Counted from the stretch's first letter, positions 41,346 through 50,789 are shown. The stretch is 64,000 nucleotides of DNA from Bin87 sp965221295 (GCA_965221295.1 OZ244879.1:1054001-1118000), one strand, 5' to 3'. Numbers and translations are program-made. Notes: a model not told the origin generated them from the letters alone.

Positions 41346-44072
41346 ATGACCACAGCCCCTCCACCGCAAACCGGCGGCGACTTCAGCCCGCGTCCGATTC
41401 AGGACGAAATGCGGGAGTCCTACCTTTCCTACGCGATGTCGGTGATCGTTTCCCGGGCGCTGCCCGACGTTCGGGATGGATTGAAACCGGTGCAGCGGCG
41501 CATTCTCTACGCCATGCACGACATGGGGATTCGTCCGGGCAGCCAGTACCGGAAGAGCGCGCGCATTGTGGGCGAGGTGTTGGGCAAGTTCCATCCCCAT
41601 GGCGATGGGTCGGTGTACGACGCGCTGGTGCGCATGGCGCAACCCTTCACCATGCGGGCGCCGCTGATTGACGGCCAGGGCAACTTCGGCAGCATTGACG
41701 GGGATCCGCCGGCGGCGATGCGATATACGGAGGCGCGCCTCACCGCCATCGCCGATGAGATGCTGGCCGACATCGACCAGCAGACGGTGGACTTCGCCGA
41801 CAACTTCGATGACTCGATCAGGGAACCGCAGGTGCTGCCGTCGAGGATGCCGAACCTGCTGGTGAACGGGTCTTCAGGCATTGCCGTTGGCATGGCCACC
41901 AACATGCCGCCGCACAACCTGGCGGAAATTTGCGACGCAGTTTGTTACGTGATTGACCACCCGAATTGCGACGTTGACCAATTGATGGAAATCGTGCCCG
42001 GCCCGGACTTCCCGACGGCCGGTCGCATCCGTGGGGTTTCCGGCATTCGCGACATGTACGCCACCGGACGGGGGCGGGTGGTGATGGAGTCCGTCACCGA
42101 AATCGAGGAAATGCGCAACAATCGGCAGCGCATCGTGGTGAGCGAACTGCCGTTCCAGGTGAACAAGGCGAACCTGGTGGAAAAGATCGCGGGGCTGGTG
42201 CGTGACAAAACGTTGGTGGGCATCAGCGACATACGCGATGAATCCGACCGGCGAGGCATCCGCGTGGTGATCGAGCTGTCGCGGAACGCCCAGGCCACCG
42301 TCATCCTCAACAACTTGTTCAAGAGAACCGCCTTGCGTCAGTCATTCAACGCCATCATGCTGGCGCTGGTGGATGGACAACCGCAGGAGTTGTCGCTGAA
42401 GGACCTGATCCGCAACTTCATCCTGCACCGGGAAGAGGTGATTCGACGGCGGACCGAGTATCAGCTGGGCCGAGCGCGGGACCGGGCCCACATTGTGGAG
42501 GGTCTGCTCAAGGCGCTGGACGCCATCGACGCCATCATTGAAACGATTCGCAACAGCCAGGACGTAGAGGCGGCGCGGAACAACTTAGTGCAGGACTTCG
42601 ACCTCACCGAGATACAGGCGCAGGCCATCTTGGACATGCAACTGCGACGGTTGGCGGCGTTGGAGCGTCAGCGGTTGGACGAGGAATACAACGATCTGCT
42701 GGCGACCATCGCCGAGCTGGAAGACCTGCTGGGGAACCCGCAGAAGATCCGCAACGAAATCAAACGGGAGACCCGAGAAGCCAAGCGCAAGCACTCCAAC
42801 CCTCGGCGGACGGTGATCCTTGCTGAAGAGCTGCAAGAGCAGTCCATCGAGCAGTTCATCGTGCAGGAGGACGTGGTAGTCACGTTGAGCCAGCGTGGTT
42901 ACATCAAGCGGGTGCCTATCAACACATATCGCAACCAGCGCCGCGGCGGCAAGGGCGTGCGGGGCGCCAACAACCGCGAAGATGACGCGGTGATGCAGAT
43001 CGCGGTGGTCAATACCCACGACCAACTGCTCTTCTTCACCAATAAGGGACGGGTTTACCCGCTCAACGTCTATGAGACGCCGAACGATGCCGGGCGCACA
43101 GCTCGGGGGACACTGCTGGTGAACCTGATTCCGCTGCAACCCAACGAGCAGGTGCAAACGATGCTGCCAGCCAGCAGGGACGAATACAGTCACCTGTACG
43201 TCTTCGCCACGCGCAACGGTCGGGTGAACGCCCTGCGCCCTGGCCAACTGCAGAACTTGAGAAAATCTGGCCTGATTGCCATGAAGATCCAGGACGGCGA
43301 CGAGTTGATCGCCGTTCGACCAGTGGCGGGCGACGCGTCCATCGTGCTGGTGACTGAGCAAGGGCAGGCGTTGTTGTGTCCGGTCAACAGCATACCGGAG
43401 CGCAACCGGAATGCCTCTGGCGTGATTGGCATGAGATTCAAGGACGAATACGGCGGCCGAGACCGGGTTGTGGCGATGGACGTGGTGAACAATGCAGAGG
43501 ACGAGTTTCTGCTGGTGGTTAGCGAAAAGGGCTATGGCAAAGCGACTCCCCTGTACAACAGCAAGGGAGAGGCCGTGTATCGCGAAACCAACCGGGGCGG
43601 TATGGGCGTCAAGACGTTTGCCGTGGACCAGGGCGACAAACCCACCGGCCCGGTGGTGGACGCCAAGGTGGTTAACTCGGCCGAAATGAACGAGGAGGAG
43701 GGCCACGAAGTCTTCATCATCTCGGCGCAAGGCCAGGTGGTCAGGATAAATTTGGCCGAGGTCAAGGTGGTCAACACGCGCCAGACCAAGGGCGTGATCA
43801 TATGGCGTGAACGGGGCGGCGACGACAGCGTGGTGTCCATCTACTGCTTCCGCGCCAACGACTACAGCCAGGATGATCCCACCCGCCAGAATGGCGCGGC
43901 GCCCGCCGGTTCAGCTCTGGCTGAGGCCGAGGTTGTGGCGGCGGTGGCCGACAGTCAGTACGAGGACGAAGAATCTGAAGCAGACCAGGCAGAAATGCCG
44001 GATGACGCTGACGATGATGGGGACGACGAACAACCCGACGCGCCGTTGAACGGCCAGGGATCACTGCTGTAG
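41346..44072 (+). CDS. gyrA: DNA gyrase subunit A
   Basis: 908 residues. The winged-helix/tower region has YLSYAMSVIVSRALPDVRDG, KFHPHGDGSVYDALVRMAQP and the catalytic Tyr127 in AAMRYTEARLTAIA. The GyrA box QRRGGKG in NQRRGGKGVRGANN marks it as gyrase rather than topoisomerase IV, followed by the six-bladed C-terminal propeller and a long acidic tail (DEESEADQAEMPDDADDDGD). With GyrB, encoded elsewhere, it introduces negative supercoils. Gly88 sits where E. coli has Ser83; Asp92 matches E. coli Asp87. AGGAGATAACGGAAC precedes the ATG. It probably shares a transcript with the GATase-like gene. Confidence 0.97.
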   Translation: MTTAPPPQTGGDFSPRPIQDEMRESYLSYAMSVIVSRALPDVRDGLKPVQRRILYAMHDMGIRPGSQYRKSARIVGEVLGKFHPHGDGSVYDALVRMAQPFTMRAPLIDGQGNFGSIDGDPPAAMRYTEARLTAIADEMLADIDQQTVDFADNFDDSIREPQVLPSRMPNLLVNGSSGIAVGMATNMPPHNLAEICDAVCYVIDHPNCDVDQLMEIVPGPDFPTAGRIRGVSGIRDMYATGRGRVVMESVTEIEEMRNNRQRIVVSELPFQVNKANLVEKIAGLVRDKTLVGISDIRDESDRRGIRVVIELSRNAQATVILNNLFKRTALRQSFNAIMLALVDGQPQELSLKDLIRNFILHREEVIRRRTEYQLGRARDRAHIVEGLLKALDAIDAIIETIRNSQDVEAARNNLVQDFDLTEIQAQAILDMQLRRLAALERQRLDEEYNDLLATIAELEDLLGNPQKIRNEIKRETREAKRKHSNPRRTVILAEELQEQSIEQFIVQEDVVVTLSQRGYIKRVPINTYRNQRRGGKGVRGANNREDDAVMQIAVVNTHDQLLFFTNKGRVYPLNVYETPNDAGRTARGTLLVNLIPLQPNEQVQTMLPASRDEYSHLYVFATRNGRVNALRPGQLQNLRKSGLIAMKIQDGDELIAVRPVAGDASIVLVTEQGQALLCPVNSIPERNRNASGVIGMRFKDEYGGRDRVVAMDVVNNAEDEFLLVVSEKGYGKATPLYNSKGEAVYRETNRGGMGVKTFAVDQGDKPTGPVVDAKVVNSAEMNEEEGHEVFIISAQGQVVRINLAEVKVVNTRQTKGVIIWRERGGDDSVVSIYCFRANDYSQDDPTRQNGAAPAGSALAEAEVVAAVADSQYEDEESEADQAEMPDDADDDGDDEQPDAPLNGQGSLL

Positions 44073-44154
44073 CGCCGCCTCTGAAGTCTGGGGCGGATCA
44101 GATTTCTGCCCCCGGCGCAGACCAGCCCGAAATGCGGGCGCAGGACGACGACCG

Positions 44155-44835
44155 ATGAAACTACTGATGGTGCACGGTTCGGGCCAGAACGAACTGACCT
44201 ACCACTACCAGACGGCGGCCTTTGCGGAAGCCGACGCGGTGAATTTGCCGGGGCATCCCGATGGCGAACCGAGAGACAGCATCGGCGGGTACGTAGACTG
44301 GCTCCGCGAATACGCGACTGGCAGGGGGTATCCGCCCTTCGTGTTGTTCGGACACTCGATGGGCGGGGCGATCGCCCTGGACTATGCGCTGCGATTTCCC
44401 GGGGATCTGGCCGGATTGGTTTTGATCGGGACCGGAGCGCGGCTGCGGGTGCACCCCTACTATCTGAACCGATGCCTGGACGAATCCCAGTGGAGGGCAG
44501 AGGCTCCGGGATATTACGAGGCAATCAATCGAGAGATGGCGCCCCAACTGACCGCTAGGGCGTTACAGTCTGGGCCGATGGTGGAGCACAACGACCTGTC
44601 GTGTTGCGACAAATTCGACGTCATGGATCGGGTCAAGGAAATCGGCGTCCCGAGCCTGGTGGTGGTCGGCGCCGACGACGTGATGACTCCGGTGCGTTAC
44701 GCGGAATACCTGGGCCGGGAATTGCCGGACGCCGAAGTGGTGGTTGTACCCAATTCCGGCCATTTCGTAACGCTCGAGCAGCCGGATCAGGTCAACGCGG
44801 CGGTGGCGCGGTTTTTGGAACGGCTGGGCAGGTGA
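44155..44835 (+). CDS. Alpha/beta-hydrolase
   Basis: 226 residues. The strand-turn-strand start LLMVHGSGQNELTYH gives the oxyanion HG motif, GHSMGG holds the nucleophile Ser, VVGADDVMTPVRYAE the acid, and PNSGHFVTLEQPDQV the catalytic His. All the triad residues are present. Substrate unknown; the size fits small esterases or C-C hydrolases. It starts 82 bp after gyrA on the same strand. A large repeat field follows its stop. Confidence 0.88.
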   Translation: MKLLMVHGSGQNELTYHYQTAAFAEADAVNLPGHPDGEPRDSIGGYVDWLREYATGRGYPPFVLFGHSMGGAIALDYALRFPGDLAGLVLIGTGARLRVHPYYLNRCLDESQWRAEAPGYYEAINREMAPQLTARALQSGPMVEHNDLSCCDKFDVMDRVKEIGVPSLVVVGADDVMTPVRYAEYLGRELPDAEVVVVPNSGHFVTLEQPDQVNAAVARFLERLGR

Positions 44836-44984
44836 CCGGGCGGGCGTCCGGTCTGGGCGATGAGTCGTTTCGAGATGCGGTTTCGCCTCCGTGATCGCGA
44901 GAAGCAACGGGGAGCGGGCAACACCGCGTCGATGCGAACGCCCGGCAAAGGAGCGGAGCCAAGGGTCGTTAGTTGTGGTCAACG

Positions 44985-45790
44985 AGATTGCCGCGCTACG
45001 CTCGCAATGACAGGAAGAGGGGGCTCGCAATGGCAGTGAGGGGGCGCAGCGATGGCTGGGTGAGGGCAAATGGTCGTTAGTTGCGGTCAACGGGATTGCC
45101 GCGCTGCGCTCGCAATGACAGGAAGAGGGCCAGGAGAGAGGAAGGGCCTACGCAGCGCCTCCCTCGACTGTCATTGCGAGGCCGGAGGCCGTGGCAATCT
45201 CGACGCCTGGGCGAACGGCCGCTGGGCGGCGATGCCGAACGGCAGTCCGCTGCGAACAACGGGATTGCCGCGCTACGCTCGCAATGACAGGAAGAGGGCC
45301 AGGACACAGGCAGGGCCTACGCAGCGCCTCCCTCGACTGTCATTGCGAGGCCGGAGGCCGTGGCAATCTCGACGCTTGGGCGAACGGCCGCTGGGCGGCG
45401 ATGCCGAACGGCCGTCCGCTGCGAACAACGGGATTGCCGCGCTACGCTCGCAATGACAGGGAGAGGGCCAGGACACAGGAAGGGCCTACGCAGCGCCTCC
45501 CTCGACTGTCATTGCGAGGCCGGAGGCCGTGGCAATCTCGACGCCTGGGCGAACGGCCGCTGGGCGGCGATGCCGAACGGCAGTCCGCTGTGATCAACGA
45601 GATTGCCGCGCTTCGCTCGCAATGACAGTAGAGAGGAGCTCGCAATGGTAGTAAGAGGGCGGTCGCAATGACAGTAGAGAGGGGCTCGCAATGGTAGTAA
45701 GAGGGCGGTCGCAATGACAGTAGAGAGGGGCTCGCAATGGTAGTAAGCGGGCGCTGGGGATGGCAGGGTGGGGACGGTCGCAATGACTGG
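44985..45790. repeat. GCAATGACAG repeat field with a 169-bp tandem block, three copies
   Basis: The region 44836-45880 has no gene. From about 45085 to 45625 a unit of 169 bp is repeated three times; each unit holds a right-facing element (GATTGCCGCGCTACGCTCGC plus AATGACAG) and a left-facing one (TGTCATTGCGAGGCCGGAGG plus CCGTGGCAATC). To the right lie four short copies of GGCTCGCAATGGTAGTAAG and CGGTCGCAATGACAGTAGAG. Confidence 0.92.
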
Positions 45791-45880
45791 AATGAGCGCC
45801 GGCGATGGTAGGGTGAAGGCGCGCGTGGCGACCACTTGCGCCGGCGCGGTTATTTTTGTAGCGTAACGGCGACTTAGCTC

Positions 45881-48103
45881 ATGAACCGGCAAAATTACGC
45901 ACCCGACGCGCATCGGCTGGTGGCATCGCTGCCGGCAATTTACGCCGGGCGCCCCGACGCCCAGGGGTTGCCGGTGGCTCGCCGCGTGGCGAGGATCGCC
46001 GCGGATTTGCTGTTGACCGAACCAGAAGCGGAGCCGGCCGTGGTGAACGTGGCCGCATTGTTCCATCTGGCTGGTGGCGGCGACCACTCTGATCAGGCCG
46101 AGACGTCCGCCGCCATTGCCGCCGCCTGGTTGAGGGGAGCTGGCGCCCCGGAATCCTTTGTGGCGGCGACGCGTTGCGCCATATTGGGCGCTTGGGGTTA
46201 CGGCGAAACCGACGCAAACGGCAAACTGGTGTGGCACGCGGTCCAACTGGATCTCACCAGCGTGGAGAGGCACTCCGATTACCATAGGGACACTCCGGCG
46301 GAGCCCAGAGCCAGGGGCAGCTACCTGTTCGCCTACCGGGAGGAATGCCTGACGCCGTGCCTTGGATTGCGCGACCTGCTGACGATGCCGGCGGCGAGAA
46401 CGATGTATGAAGAGCGGATGCCGCGACTGGCGGCGTGGTTGGACGAACAGGATCCGGCTTTGGTTCCCGCCGATTGGCGCCGCCTGTCGCAAGTGGCGGA
46501 TGTATCCCGCGGCGTGACGCGCTTGCTGGACGGTGAAGACCCGGAGCAGGTGCGCTCCGAGATGCCGCTGGGCGGGTTGCCATACGTCGAGTATCGAGGC
46601 AAGCAGCGCGCCATCATCGCCCGAAGCCACGAGCGGATTTTGGAGTTGACGCACGAACGTATCGAAGCGTCGCGCAACGTGGCGGCGGAAAAATACCTGG
46701 AGAGCGACACCATCCACAAGCCGGCGGTGGAGGAGAACCTGTTCGTGCAGGCGCGCCGCCAGGCCCGGCGGTTGGGCTTGGCGGCGTCCACGGCGGAGGA
46801 CATCGCCCGGCTGCTGTTGTCCAACGCCAGGGAGGTTCAGGAACGCACGCTCAACGACATCGCGCAGCGCTTGAGCCGTTTGCACGGTCGGATCCTGGAC
46901 GCCGACTCTCCGGAGACGCGCACCGAAGAAGCGGACATCGCCATCCCATCGCTGGTGGTGCGAACCGGCGACCAGCCGCTGGCCCGCGAGAATGAATTGA
47001 TCAAGGAGTTGCGTGTAACGGGGCTCAATGAAGCCTACCCGGAACAGCGTGAGCGGTTCGCCCAATGGTTCCAGGAACCGCATCCCTACATCTTGACCGG
47101 CCAGATCGTGGGCAGTCGAGACGCGGATCTGTTCATGCAGGCCCTGACGGATGGCCAGCGGTGTCGAGTGGTTGTCACCATGTTGGCGGACGGGCCGACC
47201 CATCTGGGGCACGGCGCGGTCGGCAAGTTACTGGCGTTCTTCCAATCGCGGGGAGCGGAAGTGTCGCTGGGGTTCCGGGAGGTTGGGGTTCCCCGAACGG
47301 AGGCAAGGCGCAACGTCGCGGAGCGGTTGCTGAGCCTGGCGGCCGACGGTCTCGACCTGGCGCGGGTGGACGCGTACCTGCAGCCGGACCGGCGCGACGT
47401 GGTGGAAACCGCTTTTCAGCTGGGCGAAGCGACGCCGCTCAGCGTCCTCAACTCCGCGTTGGGACTGCGATTGAACAGCAGCGCCACCGAGACGTTTTTG
47501 CCGCTGCTTCGGCTGGCCGACATGCTGAACGTTCAGCAGCCGGAGATGGGAGGGCCGTGTCGCACACTGGTAATCGACAGCATCGGGGGCGACGTGTACG
47601 TGCGCATGGCGCGCAACATCGCCGAACGGTTTGGGTTCTTCAAGCCCTCGGCGTTGTACCTGCGGATGATGCGGAGCTTGACTACCTACGACGATCCGTC
47701 CACGGGCAGCGCCGTGGAAGTGATGACCAATGAGGTGCCGCAAGGCCGCGTCGCCTATGGGGACGCCACCGAGGACATCCGGCGGCGCATTGCGCGGGCG
47801 TACACCGGAGGTCGGAAGACGCTTGAAGAGCAGCGCAACTTGGGCGGCAACCCCGACCCTCGGGTTTGCAGCGTGTCCAGCCTCCATGCCTTCCACTGCG
47901 CGCCGGATGCCGAAACGTATGCCGAGTTGCAGCGGCGATGCCGGGCTGGGCAGCTACTGTGCGGCGAGTGCAAGTCCGACGCCGCGGACAAACTGCTAGA
48001 ATACCTCCGCCAGCATCGAGAGTTGCGAGAACGGCTACCGGCGACCGTGGTGGAACGCGCCGGGGCATTGGCGGGAATTTCCAAAGGCGAAGAACCGGAA
48101 TGA
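45881..48103 (+). CDS. Fusion protein: HD-like domain, chorismate-mutase-like domain and TrpRS-like domain
   Basis: 740 residues that I divide into three parts. Residues 1-195 resemble YedJ-type HD phosphohydrolases (VARRVARIAADLLL, VNVAALFHLAGGGDHS, LRDLLTMPAARTMYEERMPR), but the HD pair reads His-Leu. Residues about 240-330 resemble AroQ chorismate mutase (RSHERILELTHERIEASRNV, AAEKYLESDTIHKPAVEEN, SNAREVQERT). Residues about 400-730 follow archaeal/eukaryotic-type tryptophanyl-tRNA synthetase: GPTHLGH at 438-444 fits the HIGH motif, TLVIDSIGGDVYVRMARNIA fits the AIDQDPYFR region, and AYTGGRKTLEEQRNLGGNPD plus GQLLCGECKS fit the C-terminal domain. No KMSKS is seen (TTYDDPSTGSA instead). The bona fide trpS follows 112 bp downstream. 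Function unknown; a sensor or regulator tied to tryptophan is a guess. Confidence 0.7.
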   Translation: MNRQNYAPDAHRLVASLPAIYAGRPDAQGLPVARRVARIAADLLLTEPEAEPAVVNVAALFHLAGGGDHSDQAETSAAIAAAWLRGAGAPESFVAATRCAILGAWGYGETDANGKLVWHAVQLDLTSVERHSDYHRDTPAEPRARGSYLFAYREECLTPCLGLRDLLTMPAARTMYEERMPRLAAWLDEQDPALVPADWRRLSQVADVSRGVTRLLDGEDPEQVRSEMPLGGLPYVEYRGKQRAIIARSHERILELTHERIEASRNVAAEKYLESDTIHKPAVEENLFVQARRQARRLGLAASTAEDIARLLLSNAREVQERTLNDIAQRLSRLHGRILDADSPETRTEEADIAIPSLVVRTGDQPLARENELIKELRVTGLNEAYPEQRERFAQWFQEPHPYILTGQIVGSRDADLFMQALTDGQRCRVVVTMLADGPTHLGHGAVGKLLAFFQSRGAEVSLGFREVGVPRTEARRNVAERLLSLAADGLDLARVDAYLQPDRRDVVETAFQLGEATPLSVLNSALGLRLNSSATETFLPLLRLADMLNVQQPEMGGPCRTLVIDSIGGDVYVRMARNIAERFGFFKPSALYLRMMRSLTTYDDPSTGSAVEVMTNEVPQGRVAYGDATEDIRRRIARAYTGGRKTLEEQRNLGGNPDPRVCSVSSLHAFHCAPDAETYAELQRRCRAGQLLCGECKSDAADKLLEYLRQHRELRERLPATVVERAGALAGISKGEEPE

Positions 48104-48214
48104 AGGAGCAGTTCCTGAATCGGAGCGGAACGCCAATGTGGACACGCCGGGTTGCGTAGCCGAGCTCGGGCCCGCCGGCGGGCGTCCCAACCAAGACCAG
48201 GAGACCGAAAGGCA

Positions 48215-49231
48215 ATGGCTGATCAGCAAAGAATTCTCACGGGTATGCGCCCCACCGGGCAACTGCACCTGGGCCACTATCTGGGGGCGTTGGAGAACTG
48301 GATCCAGATGGAGCACGAATACGAGTGCTTTTTCCTGATCGCGGATTACCAGGCGATGGGAGACCACCTGGACGACATTGGCCTGATCCGTCGTTCGGTG
48401 ATTGAAGTGGCCAGCGACTGGCTGGCGGTTGGGTTGGATCCAGAAAAGTCGTCCTTTGTGATTCAAAGTTACGTGCCGGAACACGCCGAATTGGCAATGT
48501 ACTTTTCGATGCTGATGCCACTGAATCAGCACCAGAAGAATCCCACGTTGCGGGCGGAAACCGCGCAACTGGAAGCGGAGCGGCAGTCCATTTCGTTGGG
48601 TTTCTTCAACTATCCAATCAGCCAGGCCGCCGACATCCTGCTGCCCAAGGCGCACCTGGTTCCGGTGGGCGAGGACCAGGTGCCGCACATCGAGTACACG
48701 CGAAACGTGGCGAGGCGATTCAACCGTCTGTACGGCGAGGTATTTCCGATTCCCCGGGCGCGGGTGGGCCGAGTGCCCAGGCTGGTGGGAACCGACGGTC
48801 AGGCCAAGATGAGCAAGAGCCTCAACAACACCATATACTTAGCCGACGACCCGCAAACCGTGGCCAGCCGGGTGCAGCGCATGGTAACCGACATTACGGG
48901 CGAGAACCCGCGCCTACGCGCCACTGATCCCGGCGTGGTGGAATACAACCCAGCGTTCTTGTACCACGATGCCTTCAACGACAACCAAGATGAGGTGGCG
49001 GAGCTCAAAGAACGCTACACCGCTGGCGCGGTCAGCGACCGAGAGGTAAAAGAACGGTTGACCGAAGCGATCAACCGCTTCTTGGAACCCATTCGGGAGC
49101 GGCGGGCATGGTACGAAAAGCGTCCTGACTACGTGCGGGACGTACTGCTGTCCGGCACGAAACGGGAACGCGCCATCGCCCAACAGACAATGTCGGACGT
49201 TAGGGAAGCCATGCAGGTGGTGTACACCTGA
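48215..49231 (+). CDS. trpS: Tryptophanyl-tRNA synthetase
   Basis: 338 residues, the normal bacterial TrpRS length. It begins MADQQRILTGMRPTGQLHLG with the HLGH class-I motif at residues 18-21, and has AKMSKSLNNTIYL as an intact KMSKS loop. Other family signatures are LPKAHLVPVGEDQVPHIEYT and EYNPAFLYHDAFN. It charges tRNA-Trp. The ATG at 48215 fits the family start; AGGAG lies 11 bases upstream. The gene directly follows the TrpRS-like fusion protein, which is of the other (archaeal-like) subtype, so the pair is not a simple tandem duplication. Confidence 0.96.
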   Translation: MADQQRILTGMRPTGQLHLGHYLGALENWIQMEHEYECFFLIADYQAMGDHLDDIGLIRRSVIEVASDWLAVGLDPEKSSFVIQSYVPEHAELAMYFSMLMPLNQHQKNPTLRAETAQLEAERQSISLGFFNYPISQAADILLPKAHLVPVGEDQVPHIEYTRNVARRFNRLYGEVFPIPRARVGRVPRLVGTDGQAKMSKSLNNTIYLADDPQTVASRVQRMVTDITGENPRLRATDPGVVEYNPAFLYHDAFNDNQDEVAELKERYTAGAVSDREVKERLTEAINRFLEPIRERRAWYEKRPDYVRDVLLSGTKRERAIAQQTMSDVREAMQVVYT

Positions 49232-49712
49232 GCCGAAGATGGACATGACCTGCCCTCGATAAAACGCCAATGGACCCCAACGCTGGAACTTTGCCCACGA
49301 CATCGCTGGCGCTCGAGATGTTCTAGGCAGGTGGTCATGCGGGAGCTTTCCGGGTCGGACGGCGCCCAAGATCGGGAACCTGCAAGGCCAGACCAGCGCC
49401 TGGCCATTCCCGCTTGAAAACCCGGTTATGGGCGTAGCTGCGACCTGGCGACCACATGGCAGTTGGGTAATGAACGCATCACATTTGGATCATGACCGCC
49501 TCGGTGTGATGGTGGACGAGGCCCAGGAATGGGCCTGGACGCCAACCCCGCGAGCGCGCTGAGGATCGCGGCGTTGGGGCGGATTCTGGGCAGCATTGGC
49601 GAATCGGGCAGGCGATACTGCCCAGCTTCTGCTCCAGACGTTTTGCGGGCGGGCCGGTCGCTGATGGTGTACACTTGAATCGGCAGTTTGGAAATTTGGA
49701 TTGAGCGACGCG
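49232..49712. other. Gap without a gene
   Basis: About 480 bp without a credible frame, RNA gene or clear regulatory site. Confidence 0.5.
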
Positions 49713-50789
49713 ATGGCGACCGAGGAAATCACCACCTTCGAGGATCTGGTTGGTCTGCTGGAACGCAACCCTGAGTATCGGGAGAGATTGCACCGGATCA
49801 TGTTGGACGATGAATTCCTGCAGCTGCCAACGCAGGTCCGCATGTTGCTGGAGACGGCGCAGTCGCAAACCGTCCTCCTGCAGACCGTAGCGCGTACTCA
49901 AGAAGAGCACGGCCGGACGTTGGCGCAGCATTCGCGCACGTTGGAAGAGCATACGGTTACACTGGCGCAACATTCGCGCACGTTGGAAGAGCATACGGTT
50001 ACACTGGCGCAACATTCGCGCACGTTGGAAGAGCATACGGTTACGCTGGCGCAGCATTCGCTCACGCTGCAGGATCTCACGTTGACGTTGGCGCAGCATT
50101 CGCGCACGTTGGAAGAGCATACGGTCATATTGGCGCAGCATTCGCGGACCCTGGAGCAGCACACGCTGACACTGGCGCAACATACGGGTACTTTAGACGA
50201 GCACACGCTGACGCTGGCGGAACACTCGCGCATTTTGGCGGAGCATACCGTCAAGCTGGATGACCACGGCCGCAAGTTGGACCGACACGAGAACCAGTTG
50301 TCGCGGCTGTTGGGCGATGAAGCGGAGCGGAGGTTCCGTCGGAACGCTCCGGCATGTTTCAGCCGACTGCTGCGGCGGATCCGCGTTACAGACCGGTTCG
50401 CGCTGGCGGACCTGGCCGACGATGCGGTGGACGCAGGGGTACTTACCGAAGGAGAACAATGTTCGCTGTTGGCGCTGGACCTGGCTATTCACGGTTTGGA
50501 CCGCGAAAACCGGCGTCCCAAGCGCCTGGCGATCGAAGTGTCGTCGGGTATCGGAGAGAGCGACATCATGCGGGCATCTGATCGGTCTCGGCTGTTGGAG
50601 AAGCTGACCGGGGATCCGGTGGTACCCGTGGTGGCGGGATACTCCATAGCGTCGGCGTATCGCCAGTTGGCCGAGGACAAAGGCGTTGAGGTGACCGTGG
50701 TAGCGCCGCCGGACGCCGGGGAACCCGAGGAGGAGAATGACCAATCGGCCGCCGAAGTAGTTGCCGAGGGTCAAGTCACGGGCTTCTGA
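49713..50789 (+). CDS. Coiled-coil protein with C-terminal PD-(D/E)XK nuclease-like domain
   Basis: 358 residues. The N-terminal 60 residues are helical (FEDLVGLLERNPEYRERL). Residues about 68-200 are built from 14-residue repeats of the type HSRTLEEHTVTLAQ, a long coiled coil with His and Thr/Leu at heptad positions. The C-terminal domain has RLAIEVSSGIGESDIMRASD, then SRLLEKLTGDPVVPVVAG and GVEVTVV, a pattern I associate with restriction-endonuclease-like proteins of the DUF3782 kind in cyanobacteria and Chloroflexota, with Glu in EVS and Asp in SDI as candidate metal ligands. Role unknown. The ATG at 49713 is used; TTG at 49701 is an alternative. Confidence 0.75.
   Translation: MATEEITTFEDLVGLLERNPEYRERLHRIMLDDEFLQLPTQVRMLLETAQSQTVLLQTVARTQEEHGRTLAQHSRTLEEHTVTLAQHSRTLEEHTVTLAQHSRTLEEHTVTLAQHSLTLQDLTLTLAQHSRTLEEHTVILAQHSRTLEQHTLTLAQHTGTLDEHTLTLAEHSRILAEHTVKLDDHGRKLDRHENQLSRLLGDEAERRFRRNAPACFSRLLRRIRVTDRFALADLADDAVDAGVLTEGEQCSLLALDLAIHGLDRENRRPKRLAIEVSSGIGESDIMRASDRSRLLEKLTGDPVVPVVAGYSIASAYRQLAEDKGVEVTVVAPPDAGEPEEENDQSAAEVVAEGQVTGF
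49938..50063. repeat. 42-bp tandem repeat inside the coiled-coil gene
   Basis: Three nearly identical 42-bp units containing ACGTTGGAAGAGCATACGG encode 14-residue coiled-coil repeats (two heptads each). More diverged copies continue to about 50250. Confidence 0.9.

Noticed and set aside
44985..45790. Possible CRISPR array
   Set aside because: The repeats are long (169 bp), differ in orientation within the unit, and the intervening DNA is also repeated rather than unique spacers; no cas genes are nearby.
45509..47212. A 567-residue reverse frame opposite the fusion-protein gene
   Set aside because: Its right end is repeat DNA and the rest is antisense to the HD/CM/TrpRS-like frame, which has recognisable domains.
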